This document shows, in pieces, positions 26,901 to 32,422 of a stretch of DNA of 64,000 nucleotides. The translations under genes were made by a program, and so were the position numbers. The notes under the pieces are model-generated. The model was given only the letters and a program-made list of their open reading frames with translations. It made no database searches and was not told the DNA's origin. This DNA comes from Onchidella celtica. Lineage: Eukaryota; Mollusca; Gastropoda; Systellommatophora; Onchidiidae. The DNA lies in assembly GCA_963931925.1 (NCBI GenBank), contig OZ007571.1, positions 59,088,125 through 59,152,124 on the forward strand, in the 5' to 3' direction. Every line of letters begins with the position of its first letter. Position 1 is the stretch's first letter.

Positions 26901-29900
26901 GGATTGAACTTTATTTTAATGTAGGATACATGGCGTTTCACATAAATACACAGCAATAATAGCCTTGTAATGTTGGCCTAAAATTATGCCAGAACGGGAT
27001 TTCGTCCCTTTAGGGGTCCAGTTTGGGGTACCTACTAGTTAGGCACCATCACCTGTTCGATATAATGATTAAGATGGGATTCCCGAAACACCTTGTGACC
27101 CTCATCGCTGCACTATACCACAAACAAAAGGCAACGATTAGATGGAACAATGAGAACTGTCCATATTTCAACATCGAGAAAGGAGTCAGACAGGGTTGCA
27201 TACTTTCACCTCATCTTTTCAATATTTATACTGAGCAGATCATGAGAAATGCAGACATAGAAGATATGGGAATAAAGATCGGAGGCCGAAACATCACAAA
27301 CCTTCGCTACGCTGATGACACAGCTCTTATGTCAGATAACATCACCAGCATGAAAAGAGTGTTGCACAGAGTGGATGAAGCGGGCAAGACAGCAGGCCTA
27401 CACCTAAATGCTAAGAAAACGAAAGTCATGCATACTGGAACAGGGCACCATGAACACCAGGAGATACTAGTAAACAAAACAGCACTAGAAAAAGTGACTG
27501 ATTTCAAATACCTAGGATCACATAAATCGCAAGATGGAAGCTGCTCAAAGGACATAAAAACAAGGATAGGAATGGCAAAACACAAAATGGTTCAACTAAA
27601 CAACATTTGGAAGGATAGAGGCACACCAACGGACCTCAAAGTGAACATACTTAAGTGCTTGATCTGGCCAGTCCTACTATATGGTTGTGAAGCCTGGACA
27701 CTCAAAAAGGTAGACATAACAAGATTGGAGGCAGCTGAAATGTGGCTTTACAGAAGGCTACTCAGAATAAGTTGGACAGAAAGGAGAACAAATACAAGCA
27801 TCTTAGAACAGCTTGGCACCACCAGAAGAATAACACCTGAAATAAATAAAAGAAGACTTGCATACATCGGCCACGCGGCCTGAAACAAAAGCACGGCCCT
27901 TATGATATCAATCCTTCAAGGAAAGACAGAAACAAAGAGAAAACAAGGAAGACCACCCATTACATATCACGATAACATCAAGAAAGTCAGCCAGCTGGAA
28001 ATAAGTGAACTAACTAGGAAAGCTAAGGACAGGATTGGGTGGAGGAGATTTTGTCGTGACATCCACTGTAGCAGCTAACATCGATGACGATGAAGGTGAC
28101 AGGTGACTAGTATGCTGTCAAAGCACGTGGTCAGTAGGGAGAGAAAGCATACTAGGCCTAAGTGAGAGATGGCTAGTTGGGGCCACAACGTGCTAGGCGA
28201 GTGTGATGGGCTATAATAACAAACAAAGAACAATATGTTTATAAATATTATCTCTGACTCCCTATATGTTGTATTGCGGCTGCCTCCACAATTTGCTATA
28301 GCACTCAAAATTACACATTGTAATTCTCTCGCTATAACAGATCTTTTGATCGATTGCCATTATTCAGGTATTTTATTATATAGCTCATATAGCAGAAAAA
28401 ACAGCGATTTAAAAACTTCTGTGTCGGGGAGGTCTCGTCATAAGCAAAGTCGTTAAACATGATGTTCCACTGTACTAAATTTCCGTGAACATTACAGACC
28501 AAGCTACATCCTGGCTAAAAGACAAGGCTAGTTCTTAATTAAATCAAACATTTGAAATTAAACATAAAATTGTTCATATTTAACAATATTTTCTAAATCT
28601 GTGTAATATCAGTCTTTGCAACTAACTTAAATACACACTCGCCACAATTGGCAGCTGCTCTCTTGAAATAAATTTTTTAATAATGTATTGTTTTGTTCAA
28701 ACAGAACTTGGGATAATGTTCCTTACTGGATACAGAAATCAAAATTTTCAGTTATGAAATCACATTGTCAAGAAGGATATATACAAACTGAAAGGTCCAA
28801 GTGAATCGTTATATTAGTTTATCCATCATCAGTATTTAATTCAGCCACCAGTTTGTTTGTTTGTCTGTCATCAAAGTAGGAACAGATATCACATCAATTT
28901 TTTTTTTTTTCTCTTCTTGATCTTGCCATAATTTTTGTTGCTTATCAATTTAATTTTTATTAATTTTCATTAAAGAAAAAATGCAGTTATAATTTGATAT
29001 TTTTGATTTTCATGTTTGTCATTTCCACAGGAATGGAGCTGACTACAGTGGTCTGGTGTGTGTGTTAAACTTGCTGCTGGACAGAATAGACAATGATCAC
29101 TGTCTTACTGTTCCCCTTGTTGTTGGTGCTATCAAAACTATTAGACCTCAAGTCATTCCAACCTTGGTAAAACTTTCTTTTTCATGTGATTCGATGTCTT
29201 GTTTATTTCAGTGTATGAGATCACGTTGAGCCTGAGGTGCTTCAGTTGGTTTTGGCCCTGAATAGGCTCAGCAGTGATTGCAGTTTGTAGGCTCAGTTTA
29301 AGTATTAACTTATTCACTCCACCAAGCTAGTACATCGGCTAGCAGTTTTTCCTGTATAGACGCACAGCCAGTACATCGGCTGTTTAGAAACAGGAAGTAC
29401 TATTGTTAGAAACATTATACAGCATTATACGCCTTTGGCGTCCGATTTGACTTATTTTTCTGTCATTCACAACCCCACCTTTCCCCATTTTTTTTCTAAA
29501 ATGGTAGCATAAAGAAGTTAATGAAAATCAAAACAAAGACTGTATCAGAGCTGGTATTTTTTACACACTTGTAATCATTAACCCACACTCTGCGCGCTAC
29601 ACGTAAAGCCCGCTGTCCGTTCAGTGACCTTACTCACAGAGAATCTTAGCTGGGTTGCACTGACCCTTGCCAATGTGCGATGACCACACTACCACTGTCC
29701 ATGTGGTTTTATTTGTATTTGATCAGTATGAAAACATTCGCTGCTATGCCTTAACATGCTTGATAATGAAGTAACCAGCAAAATCTTTGTCTGTAAGCTC
29801 TAATCAATGATCTGTCTTATGATACCAAACTTACAGCTGTAGGCCTACTTTTCATGAGAACGAAGCATGCTAACTAGCCACGCCCCCCCAGGCCCTAAAC

Positions 29901-30729
29901 AAATGGTTTCGTCCAGATTGACACGTACTAATGAACCAATGTGGGCATTTGAGGCAGAGGTCATTTCAGAGCTTGTTTCTGATTGATTGTTAGATACAGA
30001 CAACTCTAGCTGATGGTCAGCTTGTGAGAAAATGAGATAATATTGCAAATTTGTTGAGCAACAGTTCGCTTGTCGATGTTACACCTTTTGATAGTGTGGG
30101 GAGAGCCTTTGAAAGCTTAGTCTTTATGGGTCCAACTAGTGGTTCACTGGTGAACTTTTCTTTGCACAATGCCTTTGATTTAGAAGAGATACAGTGAGCA
30201 ATAAGATGATAGTTACGTCCCAAAGAGGACAGTGACCAGATGCATAAAAATACGGCTTACGTGCGGCGCCGTCAGCTTGGTCTTGCCATATTGATACACG
30301 CATGCAGAGTGAACGCCTGGAAAGTCAATGTCGTATTATGAGGCCTCTCAGAGCATGAGGATTAAGCATGTAACATGGAAAGATTATATCCTTCTCTGAA
30401 ATTGTACGTATATATTAGAATTAAAGAATGGATGAAATGAGAGTGTCTCAGTCGCAAGCAGATTTGGTCTTAAGCATGTTTTTTTCATTTCCTTTATTTG
30501 TCCCATTTTTGGCAGTTCAACTTGAAGAGCTAGATTTAGACAATAACTGTTTGTCTTTATTTGTTACCAGGAACAATACAGGAGCCTTTACGAAGTACTC
30601 AGAAAGTACCATGAAAGCAACAATGTGTACTGTAATTTCAAAGATGGCACTCCCAGTTCAAAACCTGGACGTGGAGATCAGATGTCAGGTGACAGTGAAG
30701 AGGATGCTAATGTGTATGCAAACTCTTGA
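365..30729 (+). CDS. Receptor-type protein tyrosine phosphatase, cytoplasmic part (gene model of 15 exons, 5' incomplete)
   Basis: The product removes phosphate from phosphotyrosine at the inner face of the plasma membrane. The exons are 365-452, 1585-1661, 3208-3244, 4305-4402, 5302-5421, 10542-10687, 12284-12419, 15056-15202, 15649-15784, 17448-17521, 20558-20692, 21178-21336, 24065-24195, 29031-29166 and 30571-30729. Every junction is GT-AG and every phase agrees. D1 shows KNRYKNI, YDHSRV, DYINASY, SWPDKG, VHCSAGVGRTG and QTVEQY, so it should be active. D2 shows KNRF, DYINAVLLP and LDFWRLV but lacks WPD, and its P-loop reads CRNGADY, so it should be inactive. The tail aligns with the PTPRA/PTPRE C-terminus recalled from the family. 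Ectodomain and transmembrane exons must lie before position 1. Class R4 affinity is an inference from the tail; a lineage-specific receptor phosphatase is also possible. Confidence 0.93.
790..861. repeat. Perfect inverted repeat (hairpin) beside the minisatellite
   Basis: The left arm is 790-820 and the right arm is 836-861. The core AAATGGCATGTGAATAGG is repeated exactly in inverted orientation around a 15-base AT-rich loop. The outer bases CTTTGTATAA also pair, after a 4-base bulge in the left arm. The hairpin ends directly before the 18-bp tandem repeat. Confidence 0.9.
866..1176. repeat. 18-bp minisatellite, about 17 copies
   Basis: The unit is GTTTGTACATGTATAATA, almost invariant across the array, with two variant units reading TATAAAG. 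Each unit contains the palindrome TACATGTA. The long open frames across it (YMYKLL or CTCIIV repeats) are artefacts of a unit length divisible by three. The array lies in the intron between phosphatase exons 1 and 2. Confidence 0.95.
1585..1661 (+). CDS. RPTP exon 2: YDHSRV and DYINASY motifs of D1
   Basis: The acceptor is atctccag and the donor is gtatgt. The exon enters in phase 1, completing the tyrosine of YDHSRV, and ends in phase 0. It reads DHSRVQLVADVTKKHGDYIN then ASYVQ. DYINASY is the second universal PTP motif. The order and spacing from exon 1 fit a classical phosphatase domain. Confidence 0.92.
3208..3244 (+). CDS. RPTP exon 3: microexon with FIASQG
   Basis: This 37-nt exon encodes GYKADEQFIASQ plus the first base of the following glycine. 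It supplies the conserved GY..xFIASQGP segment of D1. The acceptor is tattccag and the donor is gtaaga. Phases are 0 in and 1 out, matching both neighbours. Confidence 0.9.
4305..4402 (+). CDS. RPTP exon 4: GP..xILEDFVRMLWE segment of D1
   Basis: The exon completes SQGP and continues NKVILEDFVRMLWEHKIDKV and VMLTNLIEEGK. This matches the conserved DFWxMxWE...IVMLTxLxExGK region of PTP domains. The acceptor is tttatcag and the donor is gtaagt. It ends in phase 0. Confidence 0.92.
4765..5060. repeat. 68- to 70-bp tandem repeat, about 4 copies
   Basis: The block CCCATAAATCAGTCCATCTG recurs with ATAAATCAGT starting at 4791, 4861, 4929 and 4997. The intervals are 70, 68 and 68 bases. A fifth, decayed copy follows. 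It is intronic and ends about 240 bases before the exon at 5302. Confidence 0.9.
5302..5421 (+). CDS. RPTP exon 5: KCERYWP motif of D1
   Basis: The exon encodes 40 codons, beginning SKCERYWPEEDEAEFGEIRI. KCxxYWP is the conserved PTP motif that follows the LTN.xExGK helix. The donor is gtaagc. The following 5.1-kb intron contains the inverted-repeat element at 5813-9924. Confidence 0.92.
7860..8890 (+). pseudogene. Frameshifted DUF7869-like transposon protein
   Basis: Three frame segments follow one another. About 7971-8195 gives VVTTMDLQAKRLAPGLNALA and CYKNKL. About 8195-8480 gives YVHNFKIYDL, ECFLWHE, IDGCTFESNNLTLAKALLYF and EQKYLEKGHT. About 8600-8880 gives RSIRPGEKAGDPQ, HPDGIVNYKQ and IAEKYNHLQVLGVVIPKD. 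This order matches proteins annotated as DUF7869 in arthropods, cnidarians and molluscs (from memory). Frameshifts near 8,195 and 8,480-8,600 mean it cannot make a full protein. The family's biochemical activity is unknown to me. Confidence 0.7.
8967..9310. repeat. GA-rich low-complexity tract inside the element
   Basis: (GA)n at 8967-8985 opens a purine-rich stretch reaching about 9,310, with a poly-G run near 9227-9238. Open frames here are rich in arginine, glutamate and serine only because of composition. Confidence 0.85.
9925..10541. other. Intron remainder before RPTP exon 6
   Basis: About 600 bases of AT-rich sequence with a short (AT)n run near 9975-9991. I see no gene or recognisable repeat. 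Confidence 0.6.
10542..10687 (+). CDS. RPTP exon 6: WPD loop and catalytic cysteine of D1
   Basis: The exon encodes VGRPTHSLTHFHFTSWPDKG, then VPTTPWSLVDFEQRVASYPT and TKPIVVHC plus two bases of serine. The WPD aspartate is the general acid. The nucleophilic cysteine codon is 10683-10685. The exon ends in phase 2 and splits the P-loop serine codon with the next exon. Confidence 0.95.
10688..12283. other. Intron between RPTP exons 6 and 7
   Basis: No gene is visible. It contains a possible minus-strand tRNA-derived SINE near 12,045-12,115 but otherwise plain AT-rich sequence. Confidence 0.6.
12045..12115 (-). repeat. Possible tRNA-derived SINE head
   Basis: On the minus strand an A-box-like TGGCAAAATGG (12100-12090) is followed about 30 bases later by GGTTCAAACCC (12059-12049), a good match to the tRNA B box. 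The intervening sequence does not fold into a cloverleaf with an anticodon, so this is not a working tRNA gene. A SINE or old pseudo-tRNA is the likely explanation. Confidence 0.4.
12284..12419 (+). CDS. RPTP exon 7: rest of the D1 P-loop (AGVGRTG)
   Basis: The exon completes HCSAGVGRTG, with the phosphate-binding arginine at 12297-12299, and continues TFIALRNVMREAEATG through DRVYMIQTV. Together with exon 6 it gives an intact CX5R signature, so D1 is predicted to be catalytically active. The conserved glutamine of the Q-loop (QTVEQ) spans the next junction. The donor is gtaagt. Confidence 0.95.
12753..13555. mobile_element. Pogo-like MITE, family A
   Basis: The left end reads CAGTAGTCTCCGTCTAAGAA and the right end is its near-perfect inverted complement. 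TA flanks both sides (12751-12752 and 13556-13557). The motif CCGCCTAAGAACCCG recurs several times inside. The 803-bp element has no coding capacity I can see. CAGT ends with TA duplication fit the Tc1/mariner-pogo group. Confidence 0.8.
13562..14326. mobile_element. Pogo-like MITE, family B, copy 1
   Basis: The ends read CAGTGCACTCTCCCGATTAC and its inverted counterpart, flanked by TA (13560-13561 and 14327-14328). The element starts four bases after the TA flank of family A. CCAAT-box-like motifs precede an ATG frame starting MPVPSPDKQQREND, possibly the remnant of a transposase start. It is nearly identical to 39636-40418. Confidence 0.85.
14329..15055. other. Intron remainder before RPTP exon 8
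   Basis: AT-rich sequence without a recognisable gene or repeat. Confidence 0.6.
15056..15202 (+). CDS. RPTP exon 8: end of D1 and start of linker
   Basis: The exon begins EQYMFLHEAAQVAMVCIGTT, which completes the QTxEQYxFLHEA motif closing D1, and continues with a 29-residue linker ending NMEKEFK. Family members normally have a short acidic linker here. It is in phase 0 at both ends (49 codons). The acceptor is ctttacag and the donor is gtatca. Confidence 0.92.
15649..15784 (+). CDS. RPTP exon 9: D1-D2 linker and start of D2
   Basis: The exon encodes AVCHVCADKQGVTGEEDEGD, then a short NNTYMNSRSAS stretch, then NKLKNRFSNILP. KNRFSNILP is the D2 counterpart of KNRYKNI. The acceptor is gtttcag, the donor is gtgagt, and the exon ends in phase 1. 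Confidence 0.9.
16607..17137. repeat. Diverged direct duplication in an intron
   Basis: The segments 16607-16795 and 16970-17137 are related. Shared landmarks are TAAACTAAAT/TAAGCTAAAT, TTTTGGAAGCTGTA/TTTTGAAAGCTGTA and CTGCAGTTACAGA/CTGCAGTTACTGA. They are diverged and separated by about 175 bases. Class is unknown. Confidence 0.7.
17448..17521 (+). CDS. RPTP exon 10: D2 DYINAVLLP motif
   Basis: The exon completes a lysine and reads EFYRPYLSCETRDLSDYINA then VLLP. DYINAVLLP is the D2 version of DYINASY. The usual YD..RV motif is not recognisable here (FYRPYL instead), already a departure from an active domain. The donor gtacag is followed by a repeat-rich intron of 3 kb. Confidence 0.9.
17681..20179 (-). 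mobile_element. LTR-like repeat, intron-containing copy (copy 1)
   Basis: Read on the minus strand the repeat begins TGTGAGAG and ends CATCCAACA, so it has TG...CA ends. TAAG flanks both sides (17677-17680 and 20180-20183), a likely 4-bp target duplication. An AATAAA lies about 110 bases before its 3' end. It contains a 1,278-bp block (19151-17874) bounded by GTAAGT and TTCCAG that is precisely absent from copy 2. A solo LTR whose R region carries an intron is the best fit. No gag or pol is present. Confidence 0.65.
17874..19151 (-). other. Candidate intron within the LTR-like repeat
   Basis: On the minus strand this block starts GTAAGTTGG and ends TTGTTCCAG. The flanking sequence ACTTTGG|CTTATGG in this copy is contiguous in copy 2 at 22498-22511. 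No target duplication surrounds the block, which argues against a transposon insertion. Inside are (TA)n near 18,873 and a poly-G/C run near 19,095 but no recognisable protein. Confidence 0.7.
20558..20692 (+). CDS. RPTP exon 11: D2 TQLPLPTTVLDFWRLV segment
   Basis: This 45-codon exon reads SFIKQNQQILTQLPLPTTVL, then DFWRLVTQYKVSLIVAFEAD. It matches the ITQxPLxxTxxDFWRLVxxY segment typical of D2 domains. It is phase 0 at both ends, so skipping it would preserve the frame. It lies between the inverted repeat copies at 17681-20179 and 21484-22708. Confidence 0.9.
21178..21336 (+). CDS. RPTP exon 12: D2 central strand segment
   Basis: This 53-codon exon reads TIGHYLPQENEPMQVGSFDI and continues to HKKKKTRLSTSSS. 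The YLP occupies the place of the KCxxYWP motif, which has lost its key residues. It is phase 0 at both ends. A run of T followed by aaatcag forms the acceptor; the donor is gtaggt. Confidence 0.85.
21484..22708 (+). mobile_element. LTR-like repeat, intron-less copy (copy 2)
   Basis: Starting TGTGAGAGGATGAACG and ending CATCCAACA, this 1,225-bp copy aligns end to end with copy 1 in inverted orientation, roughly 95% identical by eye, minus the 1,278-bp candidate intron. AATAAA lies at 22597-22602. The flanks GGAA and GGTA do not form a perfect duplication. A 67-codon arginine-rich frame (22291-22494) is kept in both copies with two residue changes; its function is unknown and it may be chance. 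Confidence 0.65.
22709..23217. other. Intron sequence between repeats
   Basis: About 500 bases with no recognisable gene; A-rich near 23,160-23,180. Confidence 0.6.
23218..24038. mobile_element. Pogo-like MITE, family C, copy 1 (uninterrupted)
   Basis: The left end reads CAGTCCAATCCACTTATCTC and the right end is an imperfect inverted version ending TAGGATTGCACTG. TA flanks both sides (23216-23217 and 24039-24040). The 821-bp copy is related in inverted orientation to 51632-53063. Its right flank lies 24 bases before RPTP exon 13. Confidence 0.8.
24065..24195 (+). CDS. RPTP exon 13: D2 degenerate WPD region and P-loop cysteine
   Basis: In the frame set by exon 12 the exon reads HSEEHHLTHLKCPVTGLNRQ, QLLKFVSQVRSCRQKEGKIL, YMC plus two bases of arginine. 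The WPD motif is replaced by PVTGL and the histidine before the cysteine by methionine; the cysteine (24191-24193) remains. An overlapping frame looks superficially PTP-like (SNWPQ and IVHV) but cannot be joined in phase. The exon starts only 24 bases after the TA flank of a MITE. Confidence 0.88.
24196..24693. other. Intron sequence before family E element
   Basis: AT-rich sequence with a poly-T run near 24,602-24,614. No gene or classified repeat. Confidence 0.6.
25291..27034. mobile_element. Inverted-repeat element, family F, copy 1
   Basis: The ends read TAGGTACCCCAAACTG and CAGTTTGGGGTACCTA, a perfect 16-bp inverted repeat. The flanking bases are CTAGTAT on the left and CTAGTTA on the right. 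Interior segments at 25,300-25,690 and 26,410-27,000 match the copy at 37014-38454. A further insertion sits at about 25,700-26,405. No transposase is visible. Confidence 0.75.
25700..26405. repeat. Unclassified insertion inside family F copy 1
   Basis: This block is absent from the homologous element at 37,014. It begins near CTAGCAGAGGTCCCCGGCCC and ends near TTTTGAGTCCATAGGGAACA followed by a T-rich tract. Such ends recall common invertebrate repeats, but I cannot name the class. No coding sequence is evident. Confidence 0.6.
27035..28106 (+). mobile_element. 5'-truncated non-LTR retrotransposon (LINE), reverse transcriptase part
   Basis: An open frame to 27,883 encodes reverse transcriptase from just before RHHHLFDIMIKMGFP, with RQGCILSP, the catalytic LRYADDTALM, and the C-terminal LLYGCEAWTL and YIGHAA. 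An in-frame TGA (27881-27883) interrupts it; coding continues NKSTALMISILQGK to about 28,078. The 3' end is a GATGAC-type tail. CTAGT lies on both sides (27035 and 28107). It is a dead fragment missing its endonuclease. Confidence 0.85.
28475..29030. other. Intron remainder before RPTP exon 14
   Basis: AT-rich, with short GTTT/GTCT and poly-T runs. No gene or classified repeat. Confidence 0.6.
29031..29166 (+). CDS. RPTP exon 14: D2 pseudo-P-loop and Q-loop region
   Basis: The exon completes an arginine and reads NGADYSGLVCVLNLLLDRID through AIKTIRPQVIPTL. The D2 signature is therefore CRNGADYSG, with tyrosine (29044-29046) in place of the essential arginine. RPQVIPTLEQY across the next junction matches the RPQMVQTLEQY motif common in D2 domains. 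Length (136 nt) and phases equal those of D1 exon 7. Confidence 0.92.
29305..29521. mobile_element. Possible TTAA-flanked MITE
   Basis: TTAA at 29305-29308 and 29518-29521 bound a 217-bp stretch. The inner ends AACTTATTCACTCCACCA and its imperfect inverted counterpart agree at about 13 of 18 positions. The left end also resembles the CTCATTCACTACC ends of the elements at 52,294 and 58,916. An internal motif AGTACATCGGCT is repeated. Confidence 0.45.
29522..30570. other. Intron remainder before the terminal RPTP exon
   Basis: Two adjacent minus-strand open frames (30223-30017 and 30048-29845) could be remnants of one decayed coding sequence, but I do not recognise the protein. Otherwise non-coding. 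Confidence 0.45.
30571..30729 (+). CDS. RPTP terminal exon with two YxN tail motifs and stop
   Basis: The exon encodes 52 residues, starting EQYRSLYEVLRKYHESNNVY, CNFK, and ends with NVYANS and TGA (30727-30729). VYCNFK aligns without gaps with the DYANFK tail of PTPRA/PTPRE as I recall it, where the tyrosine binds GRB2 when phosphorylated. Here 28 more residues follow, carrying a second YAN motif. The acceptor is tgttaccag. Confidence 0.92.
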   Translation, partial: EQYRSLYEVLRKYHESNNVYCNFKDGTPSSKPGRGDQMSGDSEEDANVYANS

Positions 30730-30755
30730 AGTCTTCGAAGAAGACATACCACTTA

Positions 30756-30761
30756 AATAAA
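30756..30761 (+). promoter_or_regulatory. Candidate polyadenylation signal of the RPTP gene
   Basis: AATAAA lies 27 bases after the stop codon. Use of this site would give an unusually short 3' UTR. A second AATAAA lies near 32,217, so a longer 3' UTR is possible. Confidence 0.5.
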
Positions 30762-32409
30762 AAGGACCATTGCCTGTTTTAGAATGTCATTTCTCAACTA
30801 GCCAACTTATTATGGGCAGTCTTGCACCACAGAAACATATAAGCTTTGTAACTTTACTTTGTTTTGGGTTGTTTTTTTTTAATGTTTTTTGTTGTTTGAT
30901 TTTGAACTGAAATTGTTACTGATTCAAATTTCAGTAGGAATTTTGAATGTAAGTTGATGGTGGGCTTAAGTATTTTGACCATCCTCACATCATTGACAGT
31001 ATTTTTATTTTGAACATGGTGGTTTAGATGTTAAAGCTTGCCTGTCTGAAACCTTACTAATCAGTTAGAAAATGGCTGAAGAGGCAGGATAAAAACCTGA
31101 AAAATGTGATTCAAACGTGCATCTTCTACATCCTTAGCTGGCTGAGTATGTATATCCGCAGAATCCAGAAAAGGGAGCTTAGATTTGTTTGTAAGTGAGT
31201 ATTTTCATTACACCACAGAATAGAGACCCTATCATAATAATCACTAAAAGTGCAGAATTGAACTGTTGAAAGCCAGTGCAGTGGCCTAGAGGCTAAGATT
31301 GTGGAACTGGGCACAAGAAGAGGCAAGTTCTAATCACATTGAAGTTGGAGTCCAAATTAACCAATTTATGGTCGTATTTGTTAAGCGCCCCCTCAATGGT
31401 GAGCTGGCAGGAGCCCAAGCATTGTCACTTTTATTACCACTCTGTGCTGAAAAGGTACATAGAACCCCCACCAAAACAAAGTATCAATATTTTGAAGGAA
31501 AAGAAAAAAACATTTTTAGCAAATTGCCTCCTTGTAAAGAGATCTAAGTGTGTTTTTGTATTTTTTGTTTTTGTTTTTCTTTCAGATAAATCATTTCATT
31601 TGAATGTCTGCTTGTGTGAATGCAGTTGGCAATGAATGTCTGAGATGATCTAGTTCTAGTCATTTCAAAATAATATGTTCACATTTTTTATATGTTTAAG
31701 ATGGCCTTTTCCCCTTGTCATTTTAAAGAATGACCCTTACTCATCTTCTGTATAGTTTGTAATTTGTGTTCCCTTGATTGAGAGAGGCCAAGGCAATAAT
31801 TAAGTGGCAAGTTAATTTTGCCCAGATGTGCAAGATGTTCTTTATTCAGTTTCCACATCAGGCAGAGGTCAGAGTAATTTCCCATGGTGTTTTAAAGGCA
31901 CTCCCTCTTCAGTAGCCTGACAGTCATAGGGACCCAAGCCTAGTCTCTGATGTAACCTTATTGTGTAGAAAATAGAAAGATTTATTCCATCTAGCTGTCA
32001 TGTAAACTGTAGTAATATTTTCTTTTCTTTTTCTTATGCCTGATAATGGTCAAATGTTGAGCCTTTGCTTTGTACAGAGAGCAAGTCATAATATATATAA
32101 CAATGGATGTCCAATATGTCTTGCATATTCTTGTATGTGATGATATGTTTTTACAAAAAGTTTAGAAAGATTGCGGCTGTTTAATTATGTCCGTTTTCAA
32201 GGGATTAATTAGAAGGAAATAAATGAGATGGACAGTGCGTATACATCGATTGTTTTGGGCATAAACCACTGAAGTCTTCTAGAGGAACTTATCAGGAGGA
32301 TGAGGAAACTGATTAAGTGCAGAAAGAGTGAAATGAGATTTTTTTTTTCAATTCTATTGTTTCTGTGGGAAGAAAGTTTTACATGTGATTTTAGTTTGGT
32401 GTAGAATGC
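30762..32409. other. 3' flank of the RPTP gene (3' UTR or intergenic)
   Basis: No coding sequence is supported. A possible SINE head lies at 31,277-31,345. AATAAA occurs near 32,217. Confidence 0.55.
31277..31345 (+). repeat. Possible tRNA-derived SINE head
   Basis: TGGCCTAGAGG (31282-31292) fits an A box, and AGTTCTAATC (31326-31335) is a decayed B box at normal spacing. No cloverleaf with an anticodon can be drawn. It resembles the tRNA-like heads of molluscan SINEs. Confidence 0.4.
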
Positions 32410-32422
32410 AGTTGTTTTCTAT

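Larger units (their letters stand above)
24696..28472. mobile_element. Pogo-like MITE, family E, copy 1, split by nested insertions
   Basis: The left end reads CAGTGGAACTTGGTTATCAT and the right end is the inverted form ending GATGTTCCACTG, with TA on both sides (24694-24695 and 28473-28474). Parts 24696-25290 and 28107-28472 align with the copy at 47579-48572. Everything between is later insertion. Confidence 0.75.
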
